Origin: Ascaphus truei
Taxonomy: Eukaryota > Chordata > Amphibia > Anura > Ascaphidae
NCBI GenBank assembly: GCA_036426205.1
Contig: CM071568.1
Span: 49,507,045-49,571,044, forward strand
Length of the DNA stretch: 64,000 nt
Direction of reading: 5' to 3'
Shown: piece after piece, positions 46,282-58,375 of the stretch
How the letters are laid out: each line of letters opens with the position of its first letter
Position numbering within the stretch: position 1 is the stretch's first letter
Notes under the pieces: generated by a model
The model's database searches: none
Told to the model about the DNA's origin: nothing
The model's input: the letters and a program-made list of their open reading frames with translations, nothing else
Made by a program: the position numbers and the translations under genes

Positions 46282-47072
46282 CTGGTTGCCAAATGTCCGC
46301 CACCTCCTGCTTTGTTGTGTCATCACACATTAAGATTGTCATTTTACAATATACATAACCAATATACTGTACTTGCTTCTGCCTGACAAGTGGCAGAGGT
46401 GCTAGGTTGGCGCATGCCCTTGTCAGAATCTGAATCCACGCTTGCCCGACTCAGACTGGCAGCTCTCTGATAGGCTGGTAGGATTTTTCCCACACTCTGA
46501 TTGGCTTTAGTATTTCCTGAATGGACTCTGAAATACTATAAGAAACCCTCAGCCAATCTGGACAAGAGATTCTAAACATGAGAACAGCAGCGGTAAATTT
46601 GAAACGAGCAAAAGATGCTCTTGGAGAAATAGCAGCGAGTCGGCTTTAGAAATTTAAAGTAAAAAAGTCCCACTTTTCGGGGCCAAGTTCTGAGAATAGA
46701 ACGTAGCGGTCACAGCTGGGATTGTAAACTGAAAAGAGTACCAAGATGTTTGGTACTAACTCCTGGTCAAGGGATTTCAGCATCTCCGGAGGAAAGAGAG
46801 TGGTGGCGTCAGGAACTCCATGCCAAATTGAGATCCAGGACATTTTGGGACAAGTCTTGGTCCACCTAAAGACATTGTTTCCTGTTCTATTTTACCTAGG
46901 AAAGTCTAGTTTTGAAGCCCAGACCCTCAGTAAGTGTATTTTCTTCTGTATTTTGTAATCCACTGTGTGTATGTCTGTTTCTATGGAATAAATGACAATT
47001 TGTTTTACTAACTTGTTTTACTCAGTGAATGATCCCATTAAAAATGTGTAAATACCTGGTCTCTCGTGACAA
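46282..47072 (+). repeat. 5' LTR of second Gypsy-type element (start not defined)
   Basis: Ends CTCGTGACA at 47072 and has AATAAA at about 46988. Blocks match the 3' region at 49950-50110 in order (GTTGGCGCATGCCC, GACTGG-AGC, TGATAGG, ACCCT-CAGCC). The L1 TSD lies at its upstream edge. Confidence 0.55.
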
Positions 47073-48020
47073 TACCCTCTGTAACAAAGTGGGTTACATC
47101 AGACCTGACTGTCCGGACCGTGCCAAGTCCGGTGGACCCCATCAGGGACAATGTTCTCCAGCTGCGAGGCCGGTTGCCCGTGTGCGACTGGCACACACAC
47201 AGAGGAACCAAGTCCAGCCGCAGAATCAACCAACGGAGGGATGTCCACGGAGAGATCTGCACTTGCATGCCTGGGACCAGCAGCGGAGACAGAGGAACAT
47301 CAGGTTGCACCAGTCGGGTTGCAATCTAATGATGTCCAACAGAAACATTTGCGGAAAGTGACCATCGGAGATCGCCAAGCAGACGGCTTGCTGGACTCCG
47401 GTTCCACTGTTACCCTAGTCCGACCTGACATGGTCCGACCAGAGGATTTGCTTCCGGGCACCGGGATGCAAGTGACCATGCCAGATGGAGGACTGCGGTC
47501 AGTCCAGGTTGCCCGGATCTTTTTGGATTGGGGTGCTGGACGTGGCATGAAGGAGGTGGGGGTATTGCCTGGGTTAGATGCTGAAGTCTTGCTCGGTAAT
47601 GACCTGGGGCATGTAACCTGTGTGTTCACAGCAGACCTGGCTCCTGTGCAGTGATTACTAGGAGCCAGTCATCAGGGATCGCAGCAGATTCATCCCCTGT
47701 CCCCCTGCATTTGGGACCAACTGTTCCAGTGGTCTCTGCAGAGACCAGACAGGTAAGCCAGACTGAGTCGCAACCAGAGACTGACTTACAGTTCCCTTTA
47801 CCTGTTCCTGTTCCCCCTGACTTAGAGACTAAGGCTGGGTGGTTAGTGTTAGGAACAGGGTTTAGGGATGCAGTGAAAGCTGACCCCAGCTTGGAAGGTA
47901 TGAGACTTCGGGCATCCAAGTCTAGGGCAAGTGAAGGGTCAGACCACTTTCTGTGGCACCGCGGGCTTCTGTATAGGGATGTGGAAAAAGGGGGAGGGGG
48001 AGTGGTGATTGGACAGGGCG
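47073..48020 (+). pseudogene. Gypsy-type zinc knuckle, protease and Pol fragment
   Basis: Begins with CNKVGYIRPDCPD, a CCHC knuckle in which His is Tyr. The frame 47151-47654 has ADGLLDSGSTVTLVRP (protease D-S-G-S) and AEVLLGNDLGH. A third frame (47651-48075) has DPSLEGMRLRA and FLWHRGLLYRD, which in Gypsy elements lies ahead of the integrase or RT. The rest of pol is missing; an RNase H scrap (LQTDASDFGI) appears near 48925-48960. Confidence 0.7.
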
Positions 48021-48900
48021 CTTCCCAAGTGATAATAAAGATAAATGGTGTTATAAGTGAAACACACAAGAACACAAATACACCCTACACCAAACTGTGA
48101 ATAGGTAATATAAAATGTGTATAACGCAGCTCAACTTCCTCTGGTGGGACAGTTCCAAATCCCAGGTACAGGTATTTTCTTTGCTTGGAGATGAGGAGGA
48201 GCGCAGAAGAAAAATCGTGATATATGTAAAGAAATAAAACATATATAGTGCAGACTGTAATCACTGCTAATGCTCTCAATAGTCTTTAAGAATAGAACTC
48301 ACAAAAATCGCCGTGTAATATCGCATGTCAGAGATCCTTATCTCTCTGACTGGAGCCCTTTAGTCGAAATACCAGGGTAACCCTCAATAGGTAGGTATGA
48401 TATGGAAATAAAAAATAAAAGAGACCACAATAGTGCATACTATTCGAACTGGATATAATGCAAAATCATCACAAGTATAATGAACTCACATTTTCCCAAA
48501 TAAAATCGGGTGGGGGAGAGAACAGCAGATATAACTGGAGGACAGGTGCAAGCAGCTTCACAGCGTCTCACTCGCTCCTTGCTGTGTACTTCCGCGTGCG
48601 TCACTGTCGTCGCGTCACTTCCTGCTACCACGTCACAGCTAAGGGCGGAAGTTCCAACTGTGTCTGGTATCAGCTCCAAGCTTGCCAGTCCTTCCAATCT
48701 TTAGAGTTGCAGCATTTCCTTCAAACGGCCTCCAAGCTCGGTACCCAAGCCACTTGCGCTTTAAGAGTGGGTTGAAGCCTCCGGAGATGAAGTCATTTCG
48801 AGTGGCAGCAGGAGTGTTCTCACGCAGCGACGTTAGAGAATAGGATACTTTCAGAAATGATAATGAAAAGGGTTCAAACCGTCAGGTTCACTGCAACTTA
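48021..48900. repeat. Unclassified insertion in Gypsy element
   Basis: AT-rich block that separates the Pol fragment from the RNase H scrap. Its first 100 bp share wording with the spacer at 32747-32851. No ORF with known motifs. Confidence 0.4.
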
Positions 48901-49132
48901 ATCTCTCTCTCCCCCAACCTCTCCTGTCAAGGTGTGAGCTGCAGACGGATGCCTCGGACTTTGGCATCAGGCTGTGCTCAGCCCAGTAGGGGAGGAGGGC
49001 AGCGGGCACGGCAATTCGGGTGGACTATCCCGCAAGGACAGTCCCATGGACACTTTAACCTCAAGAGCTGTGCGGCCAGTTAAACCGCCGGATGGGGCGG
49101 TTGTAACAGTGCCTACACTTTGAGGTGGGGAG

Positions 49133-50391
49133 GTGTGATGGTGAGGGGGTACCCAGGCCATTAATAAAGGTATTTGGCCCAGCTGGGTGCCCCTGAACCA
49201 TATTGGGGAATTGCGAGTGTCAGCTCTGCAACCCAATCATGGCAGAAACACTGTGTTTTGTGATAAAACTGTGTATGTATGTCTTATTATTCCAGGAGTG
49301 TTAAGCAATGGACATTTCCCTGCTTCAGCACAGACCAGAATAGTAAGACCGGGCAGGGGAATGAATTACATTCAGGTCATTCAGTAAAGTCAATGTAAAG
49401 ATTATGTGTATAACTGTGGCAGTGTTTTCGTGTAAATGTGTGAAAGGAAAAATGGTTTTAAAACCCAGCAACTAGCAGCATAGCAGGTGGCTTTTTGATA
49501 ACTTTAGCTAGGAAGCTCCTAGCGCCGTGAGATTTGCTGTGAGCACTGTTCGGGTAAAATCAGGAACTATCATGACGCGCAATTTTTATAGAGTTATATA
49601 AAAAAAGGATGAATTAAATTCCCCCCCATTTTAATTGTACCAACATATTAGGCATATGTGGATTTTCATCTAACATGCCAGAGACAGAGTGGCTACTCCG
49701 CCTCTAAGCTTCAAAGGCAGTCCAGGATATGGAAGTGTTAAACCTTTTGTTAGCAAGGAGGGGGAAGGGCAGGAAAACTTCCATATGCCATCCTGGCCAG
49801 CTTCAAAGGCGATCCAGGACATGGAGGTGTTAAACCTTTTGTTAGCAAGGAGGGGGAAAGGAAGAGAATTTCAAAGCCACCCTGGCAAATGGTTGCTCTG
49901 CCCAGTCTGAGCTGCACCAGGTAGAGGGGACGGGCCTCATATGCTAAGAGGCCACGGTGCAAAGTTGGCACATGCCCAGAGCAGACTGGAAGCCGCTCTG
50001 CCAGGTTTGTAAAGTAGTGGTAACTCTGTGATAGGGGGAAGGAATTATTCCCACGGAGTAGATTGGCTGCCTGGGTTAAGTATAGGCCTGTTTAGTGCAT
50101 AAAAAACCCTGCAGCCCATGGGGAAGCAGTTCCATCATGTAACAAGATGCATCATGCAGTGAAAGATTCATCCTGTAACCAGACTTAACATCGTAACTAG
50201 GAAGTGTATTTTTCGTGGTAATTGTAAATCAAGCTGTGTATGAAGAGGGGGTATTGAGGGACAGAGAGGGGGGATTGAGTGAGAGAGGAAGGGGTATTGA
50301 GTGAGTGTGAGAGAGGGGTGTATGAGAGTGAGAGAAAGGGGGGTCAGAGAGAGGGGAATGGAAGAAAGATAGAGGGGGAAGTGAGGGAATG
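49133..50391 (+). repeat. 3' LTR region of second Gypsy element, with repeats
   Basis: TGTGATGGTGAGGGGG follows a GAGGTGGGGAGG polypurine tract. Within it GCTTCAAAGGC-type 92-bp units are repeated at about 49708 and 49800. The end region (50370-50440), inverted, matches the end of the LTR at 47025-47072, so a second LTR in the opposite orientation abuts here. Confidence 0.5.
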
Positions 50392-50410
50392 TCACAGGAG
50401 ACCAGGACTT
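50230..50410. repeat. GA-rich minisatellite
   Basis: Imperfect repeats of GAGAGGGGGGATTGAGTGAG type, like the tract at 36040-36480. Confidence 0.75.
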
Positions 50411-50989
50411 TTAACACCTTTTAACTGGGATCATTCACTAGGCAAAACAAGGTAGTTGAATAAAATGAGATTTATTGGGGTAAACCCACGTACACACAAT
50501 GAATATACAAAATACAGACAGAATACACACTTACTGGAGGTCTGGGGGTGAAAAATAGGTGCAGGGCACCTGCTTCGGAAGGCTTACCTTGACCGGGAAA
50601 TCCCTTCTGGTTTCCTGACCCTCCTTTCGGATAGAAACCGCGACTGCTATGTTCTAAAATGAGAACTTGGGCGTCGCGTCTCACTTAGTCTCTGCAGGGC
50701 AGGCTTTCTTAGCTTCAGAAACGAAGCAGGTTGCTCTGCTATGCGTAACAGAACAACTTTAAAAAGCCTGCCCGCGCTTCATTGACTCAAGTCACAAGAT
50801 CGTCTGGTTCTCTTACTCAGCCAACTCCTTACATACCCTCGCTTTTCTATGTCCAGCATGGAAGTACATGAGAGAGGGAGAGAGAGCAAACAAGGGGGGT
50901 GTAAGAGAACGAGAGGGGGAACCAACTGGGCTGCTGCCACGAGATGGAAACTCTAGTCTTGGACCACGGGAAAGATGTTGGTGGCCCTG

Positions 50990-51660
50990 CCAGATGGTCT
51001 AGGACATTTGGTCGAAGCCGTTTTGCCAAGACCAAATCTCCGCCGGCGTTTAGTTGCTACTCACCTGGCAGCAGGGACATCTCGACGCCGGTTGCTTCAC
51101 CGCCACGGTACATTCTTAACCTTGCCCCTTACTGTAAAAAAAACCCCTAATCTTAACCCCTAATACTAACGCTACCCCCTATCCTTAAAACCTTAACCCC
51201 TTACTCTAAAATCCCTTACCGTAAACACCTACCCTTAAAAGCTTAATCCCTTACCCTAAAACCCCTTACCCTAAAATCTTAACCCTTTATCCTAATCCCC
51301 TACCCTAAAAACCGTAACCGCTTACTCTAAAATCCCTTACCCTAAACACCTACCCTTAAAAGCTTAATCCCTTACCCTAAAACCCCTTACCCTGAAATCT
51401 TAACCCTTTATCCTAATCCCCTACCCTAAAAACCTAACCCCTTACCCTAAAATCCCTATTCTTAACCCCGTACCCTAACCGCTAAATTAACCCGTAAATG
51501 AACTTACCTTGGCAAAGCGGGCGGTGGCTGCGCATCCAGCAGCGGAGCGGCTGAGGCAGAGTGTCCTCCTGCAGCCGAACAACGTCCGAGACTTGGTCGC
51601 GGCGAAATCGGCGCGACCAAATGTCCGATTCCGCTGCCAGAAGGTGCCGTGTGGAAAAGC
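50990..51660. mobile_element. Inverted-repeat element enclosing telomere-like minisatellite
   Basis: About 40 bp at the left (GGACATTTGGTCG, CCGTTTTGCC, GACCAAAT from 50999) matches, inverted, the right end (GGTCGCGGCGAAATCGGCG and GACCAAATGTCC near 51592-51628). Between them are 350 bp of telomere-like repeats. No transposase; a non-autonomous DNA transposon is likely. Confidence 0.65.
51120..51483. repeat. Degenerate (CCCTAA)-like repeat with 121-bp higher-order unit
   Basis: Built of CCCTTACCCTAAAA, CTTAACCC and CCTAATCCCC variants of the vertebrate telomere motif. A 121-bp block starting TTACTCTAAAATCCCTTACC at 51201 recurs at 51322 almost unchanged. Confidence 0.9.
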
Positions 51661-52450
51661 GCTGCTTATGAAATATTATCAAATCATACAATTAAGACAC
51701 TAATCAAAATATTTAACTCGTGAATAGATTTCTACTGTGAGATGAGGTAATTTCCTGTCGACAGATGTAAAAGCACGATCTCTTTTGTACTGTAGCTATT
51801 TTTATCCACTTCTCCTTTGAAAAGCGATTACAAACACAAATGTTCACATCATAAGTAGTATTCCCCCAAGGAAAGTTAAGTATATACATGTGTATGTACG
51901 AAAGAATAGCAATCTAGAACATGTAGAAATTTTATTTCTTTCCCCACTATATAAATAGCAAATTCAGGAGACGTTATCATATTCAGATTCTTTTTTAATG
52001 AAGTGCAAATATTACTACAGCTTATCTATTATAGCATACATTGTGTATTCTGTGCTCATACCATTAATAAATGATATGGCTAAATCTTGCCTTACATTTG
52101 CAACTGTGCAAAAGTATGCATGATACTGTTTATTCGTGGAAAACTGCAAAACCTACTGTATGATTAACCTGAACAAGTTAAATAAAATAACCAATGTACG
52201 CCTGGATACATCAAGCTGCAGCAAACAAAATATTATGTTATTATTACCAAAAAAAGTGCTTTATTTTTAGTAATAAAAATGTAATCCAACAACTTCTGAT
52301 TTTTATCAGAAGTTAATTAATTCTAACATGACCGGCAGGCTTGTCGTCCCCCTGGTCATGTGCAATCCAAACACTTCTCACTGAATTCTCAATTAATCCT
52401 TCAAACATTTCTACATTGTAGCATATAAAACAGTTATAAAAAATGAGGGT
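51661..52450. other. No gene seen
   Basis: AT-rich sequence without recognised repeats or coding potential. Confidence 0.5.
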
Positions 52451-52655
52451 TAAACTTGTATTTATTTATTTATTTATAAAATGTTTTACGAGGAAGTAAT
52501 ACATTGAGAGATACCTCTCGTTTTCAATTATGTCCTGGGCATAGAGTTATGATGACAAATATATGGTTACAAATACATAGTTACATTAAGTGAACAGGGT
52601 TATACATTGTATACAAGACATTGCATGCACTGTTAAAGATAATATATATTATAGG

Positions 52656-53847
52656 TGTAGCCCGGTCCTCCCTTTAGCCCTCCTTGCCTCCGCTACAAGC
52701 GGGGAACATGCCGGGCCGTCAGGGAGGTTGTACTGTAGGGGCGACCTGGTCACCAGAGCCCTTCGGCGGGAACCCGGACAGGGCGCTGCCATTGTGGTGT
52801 GTCGCACATGCACAGAAAGAAGCAGTTGCACAGGCGCAGACGGTTTTCAAGTGCGGTGGCCATCTTGCTCTACCCTGCGTATAGTAGCAAGGACATGCGA
52901 CGGCCATTATACCAAGAGGCTCTGCTGGGACTACAAGGCCCACAAAGCACAGGGGAAGTCAGGTGTTGGTGCACAGCCAATAGGGCTCCAGGGTTCCCCT
53001 GTTCAGGAATCAGGAAAGGATACATTTGGCGCACTCAGGAAACCATGCCAGTCGGAAGAGGGGCTTCTGAGGAGCAGGTAGTGTCCAGGGAGCAGTGCTT
53101 CCCTGGACTAGGCCAGATCTCCCCTCTTAGGCCCCAACTAGGCCCCGACTCACAGTAGCTTGTGGTTGCTTCTGGGAAGGCCCTCTTAGCTAGGGACAAT
53201 TTCCCATTTTACTGTCAAGTGTCAGGGACACAGTGAAGATGCCGCACAGTGATTGTGGCCTGTGGTCTGGGACCAGACCACCTCCATGTAAGAGACTCTG
53301 CATGGTGATATAATTCACGCCGGAATTCACCTCACATGGAGGCGGATGCCATCGTGGATGACATCACTGGATCGGCGGATCCCTGTTGCTAAGTCGGCCG
53401 CACCGAGTACTGGAGTACTCGACAGGTACCTTACCTAAGTGCACCAACACTCCACGGGATAGCGCTATCTCCTACACTTTTGGGTGGGCCTTGACATTGG
53501 GAGAAGGACATCAGGGTACCTGATTGCCTGGCACCCAATGTACTTTGGGGATACTCCATTGGTGTACTGTATGCCGTGACACATACATATATACTGTGTG
53601 TTACAGAGTACTGTGATATATGTTCAGTAAAGTTTGTTATTATCTTCGTGTGTGGGTATTACTGTTTACATTGTTCCTGTGAGGGGCTTATCCTGCTACG
53701 TTGGGATCCCTCTCAGGTGGAGGCGCTGCACCGAAGCAAACACATTATCACCCCAGACTCCCAGTGCCAGAGGCTCAGGCCTTCTGTGAGCCAACAGGTA
53801 ACGGCAGTACCGGTAGACCCTTTAGTCATGGGGGAACAAGGGCTACA
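52656..53847. mobile_element. Solo LTR-like insertion (1,192 bp) in LINE 3' region
   Basis: Starts TGTAGCCC and ends GGGCTACA, short inverted TG...CA ends, with TAGG on both sides (52652-52655 and 53848-53851) as a 4-bp TSD. It interrupts a LINE tail. It contains the GGTGGAGGCGCTGCACC block shared with 18672-18688. Confidence 0.75.
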
Positions 53848-56115
53848 TAGGCTTATGTAACAGTTACAGACCAGATTAAAATGTGGGACAGCTTTAGTTT
53901 TGATAGAAGTTAAACTTGTGGCAGCTGTGAGAGTCTCCGGTAGATTGTTCCAGTTGTGGTTTTGCACAGTATGAGGAGGAACGTCCGGATACTTTGTTGA
54001 ATCTTGGGACCTTGAACAGTCTTTTGGAGTCAGATCTGAGATGATAAGTGCTGCATGTGGTAGGGGTGAGGAGCTTGTTTAGATGGGTAGCTTGCCCAGA
54101 AAGTATTTGAAGGCATGATAGGGAAGATGAACGTTGCGCCTAGACTCAAGTGATGACCAATCTAGATCTTTGAGCATTTTGCAGTGATGTGTGTTGTAGT
54201 TGCATTGGAGGATAAAGCAGCACATTGAATTGTAGAGGGTGTCAAGTTTGCCAAGGTGAGTGTGGGGTGCCATGCCATATACTGTGTCCCCATAGTTTAT
54301 AATTTACCTCAGAATCTGCTGTGCGATGCACTTTCTGACCAGCAGACAGGGAGGATTTGTTTCTATATAGTACACCTAGTTTGTCATAGGTTTTGGATAA
54401 AAGGGTATCAATGTGCAACCCAAATGTTAAATGGGAGTCAAACCATATGCCCAAATATTTGAAACTAGTGACAGGGGCTAGGATAGTATTAGAGTTGGTT
54501 CTGATCTGGAGCTCATTCATTGGAAGCATTATAAATTTAGCCTTAGTCCCAAATACCATTGTTACAGTCTTGTCAGTGTTTAAAAATAGTTTGTTTTGGG
54601 AAATCCAATTTTCATGTCTCAAAAAGTCAGATTGAAGTATGTGTCCAAGATCGGAGAGGTTACAGCTTTGTGCATATAAGATTGTGCCATCCGCATACAT
54701 GTGCATTGAATCTCCCTTACAAGCTATAGGAAGATCATTAATGAACACCGAGAAGAGTGGGGGCCCCAGAACAGAGCCTTGTGGGACACCGCTGGTGATA
54801 TCCAAGGGGTTGGAGTTAGAGCCTGCCAGAGATAGACACATGTTGGTATCTACCTGATAGGTAGGAATGAAACCAGTTTAAAGCAGGCTTAGCTATTGCA
54901 GAGCACTGAGTTTGTTTAGCAAGATAGCATGATTAATAGTATCAAAAGCCTTTGCAAAATCTAGGAATATTGCACTGGTGAGTTGTAACAGTTCATTCCA
55001 CACTGAATCTCATTGCAAACTTTTACGAGGGTAGTTATCGTGGAGTGTTTAGGGCAAAAGCCAGATTGGAATTGGCTAGGGAAATTTGTCTTGGTACAGT
55101 ATAGTAATCGCTTAACTAGGAGTGAACACATTTTTCCATGACTTTGGATAGCATTGGGAGAAGAGAGATTGGCCTGTAATTTAAGACAGTGTTTTTGTCC
55201 CCACTTTTGAAGATTGGGACAACTCTGGCAGTTTTACTGGTCTTAAGGGCTATGGCCTGCAGACAGAATAGAGTTGATTAGTTAAGCAAGTGGTTTGGCA
55301 ATGGCTGGGGCACCAAGTCATATGAATTTAGATTGCCGTAGGTCAGGTCCACATTGGCTGCTTAGTTTTAATTTGAGGAGCACTTGTGTAATCTCTTCAA
55401 ATACTGGGACAAATTGAAAATCGTGGGCAGTGTTGGGAGAGGATGGGGCTATAGGGGTACTCCCAGAATGAGGTTCATTTTTGTAGTTCCGGTTGCGTTT
55501 CTCTAATAATTTAGTAGTACATCCCACAAAGTAATAATTGAATGCATTTGCAATTTCAAATTTCATTTGTCAGAGCAATATCCTCTTTAATGATATTACA
55601 TGGTTGTTGATGGCTAAAAGGCAGGAATATATTGTTGATAACCTTCCAGACGTTAGCTGGGTTTGATGTATTCTGATGAAGATTGTCAGAGTAATATTGT
55701 GTTTTGCATGTCTTGTTTGCCTTGTGCACATATTCCGCAGGGATCTGTAGTTATTAAGGTCCTTGGTAGTGCCAATTACTTTGTAGCTTTTCCACATCCT
55801 CAAGATGGTAGAGCAATATAAGTTCGGTTGTTACTCACGGAAGGTGGGCCCCCCATACTCTTATTCTGCATAGTGGTGCATGGGTATCACAGAGTTTTAA
55901 GAACTCGGATTGGAAATAGTCAAGCGCAGAATCACTATCGGGGATTAAGTCAATTCTGTTCCAAGGGCAGCTGGTAAAATCAGCCAGAAACTGTTGTGGG
56001 TTAAAGTTTCTAAATGTTCTAGTGAGGAGAACTCTAAAGCTTCATTGGGGTGATATGATTTTCACAGTACACAGTACACTATTGCATGGTCACTGAAAAT
56101 GTGAGGTACTGTAGT

Positions 56116-56457
56116 GCCGACGAGTATTCTAAAACAAATCTGGGGCAATCACCAACAAGACCCAGGTACATGCTGGGTACATGCTGGGTTCATGCTGCAG
56201 CATTTCAGTGACATTTCTGTAGACCAACTAATTGCCCATCAGATTAACAGCGGGGGTCCCTGTCAGTCTCATTCAATCTGAATGGAACTGCCAGTGACCC
56301 CTGCTGTGTTAATCCGATGGGCCATTAGTCTCTGCAGAAATGTCACTGAAATGTTTGCAGCGTGTACCCAGCATGTACCTGGGTCTTGCTGGTGATAGAC
56401 CCAGATTTTCCAAGACAAGTTTAAGGTAAGTTTCAGAATACTCGTCAGCGTGCCTGT
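56116..56457. repeat. Long palindrome (inverted duplication)
   Basis: CAAGACCCAGGTACATGC near 56156 matches, inverted, GCATGTACCTGGGTCTTG near 56371-56388; pairing extends inward to the CCCATCAGATTAACAG / TTAATCCGATGGG blocks and outward to GACGAGTATTCT / AGAATACTCGTC. About 145-bp arms around a 50-bp centre. Confidence 0.8.
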
Positions 56458-56789
56458 AGGATGCCAGAGGATCAGATTCTGCATGGACTGTAGGATAGAA
56501 TCCAGTCTAGCAAGGAATGGTTGTGAGATTTCAGATTTGTCCTTGTGGTTTGGGAAATTAGTTGCGTTAGGATAAGTGACTTGAGTTGCATCTGGATTTT
56601 CTTGTTTTTAGGGTTGAGTCAATTGTAGCTGAGATCCCCAAGAACTAGCATCTTACTGTTCTCAATTAGAGAGTTAATTGAGCCAAGAAACTGGGTGATC
56701 AGTCAGGGATTGTAGTGGGGCTTTGGGGGGGAGCGGGGGAGGGGGAGTAAAGATGCCAGCAATAAGAACGGGCTTAGAAAAGGGTAATC

Positions 56790-57253
56790 CCTTAAGGTTG
56801 GAGTGAAGGAGATTTCACCAGCAACAAAGGAAAGGGTTATTTACAGTAAGGGCAGTTCAATTGTGGAATTCATTACCCATAGAGACTTTGATGGCAGATA
56901 CAAAGATATCTTGGGATTACCCATTTCATTTGTACAACCCTTGGGATGAATAGTTCTTTTGAAAGCTGCTTGCATTGTCCCCGAATATATTTGTATGTAG
57001 TTATAATATCACCTCTTTTCTAATGTAAACACATCTAATTTAGCTTGACTCTTCTCATAGTCATATTTTCCATCCACTTTATTAATGTGGTGGTTCTTAT
57101 CTGCACTTTTTTTAGTTCCATAATGTCCTTTAATGGCAGGTTGCCAAAAATTGTACTCCGTATTCAAGGTGTGGTCTTACTAATGCTTTGTAAAGGGGCA
57201 TAATTATGTTTACTTCCCTTCCATCCATTCCCCATTTAATGCAAGATGAGATA
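56790..57253. mobile_element. CR1 fragment with internal inversion
   Basis: 56930-57250 matches 9700-10020 in the same orientation (GGGATGAATAGTTCTTTTGAAAG, CTTACTAATGCTTTGTAAAGG), while 56800-56900 matches 9600-9660 inverted. Ends where GGGCCTCATGCAG begins. Confidence 0.75.
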
Positions 57254-57756
57254 TTGGGCCTCATGCAGTAAGCGCCGAAAAGCCGTTTTTTGCCATTTTT
57301 TCGCCAAAATTGCCTTCCTGATTCAGTAAGCGCCGATAAGTGGGAAAAATCGGCAATTTTGGTTGCCGATAAAAACTTATCGGCAGCTGGGTGGCGATAA
57401 GCCACTTTTCGGCACTTATCGGCACTTTTTGAAATCGTCTGTATTCTAGTAGCCCCGATCAGCTTTTCGCTGCTGATCGGCACTGCAGAATTGAGAATTT
57501 AACGCCAATCCAGCCTGCCAACTAAAGTTGGCAAGTTGGTGGAGGAGAAGCATCGGCAAGGTCGACAATTATAAAAATCAGGCCTTTTTCCTGTCTGTGA
57601 TTGATGCCGGGGGTCTCCGGAGCTGATACCCATTAATACCAGCACCGAAGCCCCCCGGCATGCATCCGAGGCAGGAAAAATGCATTTAAAGCCCACTTCA
57701 TTACCGTTACGGCTATCCGCTAATGCAATGAAGGGGTTAACCAGCCGTGCCAGCTT

Positions 57757-57962
57757 TATTGTGGGTAGCGGGGGTGGGTGAAGGGGGTATTTGGCCCTTG
57801 TTGTTTGTTTAGGGCTTGCGGGTGCACTTAACCCCTTCACGACCGTAGCAGTTAATACTGCTACGGTCATGAAGGGGTTAAGGCCTCCCGCTACCCACCC
57901 GCAAGCCCTAAACAATCACCGTTGGGGCTAATACCCCCTTCACCCACACCCGCTACCCACAA
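57757..57962. repeat. 205-bp palindrome
   Basis: ATTGTGGGTAGCGG at the left pairs with CCGCTACCCACAAT-like sequence at the right; the centre is GACCGTAGCAGTTAATACTGCTACGGTC. A shorter relative lies at 63894-63944. Confidence 0.9.
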
Positions 57963-58024
57963 TAAAAAAAATACACACAATATATATATATTACCCCAAC
58001 AACCCCTAACATACATATATATGC

Positions 58025-58375
58025 ACATCAATGCTAATTGGCTCTAGTATACCATGTGACAGAGGCTTGGGGGAGAACGGATGTGACGTCATTGAAATCC
58101 TGTCACATGGTACTAGAGCCAATCAGAGTAGGGATAGACTTCCCACGCTCTGATTGGCTACCGTACCATGTGAGGACGGCCATGTTTCTTTTCATGACAT
58201 CATCTTAAAGGCAATTGAAGCAAAGCCATTCTGATTGGCTGTGCTTTCATTGCCTTTAAGTGACGTCATAATTTTTTTTTCTCGGCCAAAACACATGGTT
58301 TTCACGGCCCAATCAGGGCCGTGGGAACCATGACGAAAATGTGACGTCATAGGCCTTTAAAAGCCTATGTGTCTC
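58025..58375. promoter_or_regulatory. Array of four hairpins with CRE-like and CCAAT motifs
   Basis: Hairpins: ATTGGCTCTAGTA / TACTAGAGCCAAT (58028-58126), CTTAAAGGCAAT / ATTGCCTTTAAG (58204-58260), ACGGCCC / GGGCCGT (58303-58321), CATAGGC / GCCTATG (58347-58370). TGACGTCA occurs near 58083, 58261 and 58342. Promoter-like content; function unknown. Confidence 0.55.

Larger units (their letters stand above)
52455..56720 (-). mobile_element. LINE (CR1/Rex1 group), degenerate
   Basis: The minus-strand frame 54841-54242 encodes TSGVPQGSVLGP, NDLPIAC, YADGTILYA (catalytic YADD changed to YADG) and FKYLGIWFD, all reverse-transcriptase blocks. Upstream fragments (55566-55318, 55803-55570) carry the region before RT; near 56640 LVLGDLS-like wording recalls the endonuclease. 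The 3' tail reaches about 52455 with an ATTTATTTATTTAT run. Broken by stops, a palindrome at 56116-56457 and a solo LTR at 52656-53847. Confidence 0.75.
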
